From contig JBBSLP010000073.1 of NCBI GenBank assembly GCA_038255145.1, positions 1 to 29,807 on the forward strand: a stretch of 29,807 nucleotides of DNA, written 5' to 3'. Numbering within the stretch: the stretch's first letter is position 1; every line of letters begins with the position of its first letter. The notes under the pieces were generated by a model that was not told where the DNA came from, ran no database searches, and saw nothing but the letters and a program-made list of their open reading frames with translations. Positions 29,791-29,807 of this stretch are shown here, in pieces. The translations under genes were made by a program, and so were the position numbers. The stretch is from WHTX01 sp038255145 (GTDB lineage: Bacteria; Actinomycetota; Acidimicrobiia; Acidimicrobiales; CAIXPF01).

Positions 29791-29807
29791 GTGCTGCCTC
29801 TCGCTGA

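Noticed and set aside
1..29807. CRISPR array, tRNA, rRNA, integrase or transposase
   Set aside because: No regularly spaced repeats, cloverleaf-like segments, or recombinase/transposase motifs were seen on either strand.

Overview
The window looks like chromosomal DNA of a high-GC Gram-positive bacterium, most plausibly an actinomycete of the Acidimicrobiia type. This is inferred from the very high GC in third codon positions, F420-type luciferase-like oxidoreductases, large branched-chain-amino-acid-type substrate-binding lipoproteins, MmyB-type regulators, many GTG/TTG starts, and several starts placed 6 nt after a TAnnnT -10 box (leaderless messages). No rRNA, tRNA, CRISPR array, transposase or phage gene was seen.

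Layout. 1-2.6 kb: tail of an unknown gene, a DUF3253 protein, a VOC-fold protein, a decayed methyltransferase and a DUF1330 protein. 2.6-6.4 kb: a MazEF-like toxin-antitoxin (TA) pair, a broken aldo/keto reductase, a small membrane protein, a class C beta-lactamase-like serine hydrolase and a second TA pair. 6.4-9.1 kb: a small unknown protein coupled to an aromatic-ring-type FAD monooxygenase, then a chimeric wreck of a lipoprotein and a CaiB-type CoA-transferase. 9.3-13.5 kb: a membrane GGDEF-EAL protein convergent with an M14 carboxypeptidase operon, whose first gene resembles a detached propeptide. 13.6-15.9 kb: an F420-type oxidoreductase, a 5'-truncated second one, and a VapBC pair abutting the truncation. 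16-19.1 kb: a CPYC flavoprotein translationally coupled to a methyltransferase, convergent with an MFS transporter. 19.1-22.0 kb: a SARP-type regulator fragment, a LysE-type exporter and a two-GAF GGDEF protein. 22.1-26.2 kb: two tandem paralogous substrate-binding lipoproteins with a damaged XRE regulator between them. 26.3-29.8 kb: a frameshifted pyridoxamine-phosphate-oxidase-like gene, a MOSC protein, an ECF sigma/ogt/unknown operon and a SnoaL-like protein.

Two themes stand out. First, at least seven loci are recognisable families with segments missing, fused or frameshifted, often beside intact genes, and two of the frameshifts are single-base losses in G/C runs. This is either real decay or assembly error, and raw reads would decide which. 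Second, gene ends carry strong GC-rich hairpins without T-tracts. One 38-nt hairpin element occurs twice, 16 kb apart, both times between convergent genes. The best candidates for new biology are that repeated element, the flavoprotein/methyltransferase pair, the split propeptide/M14 peptidase pair, and the unknown third gene of the sigma/ogt operon.
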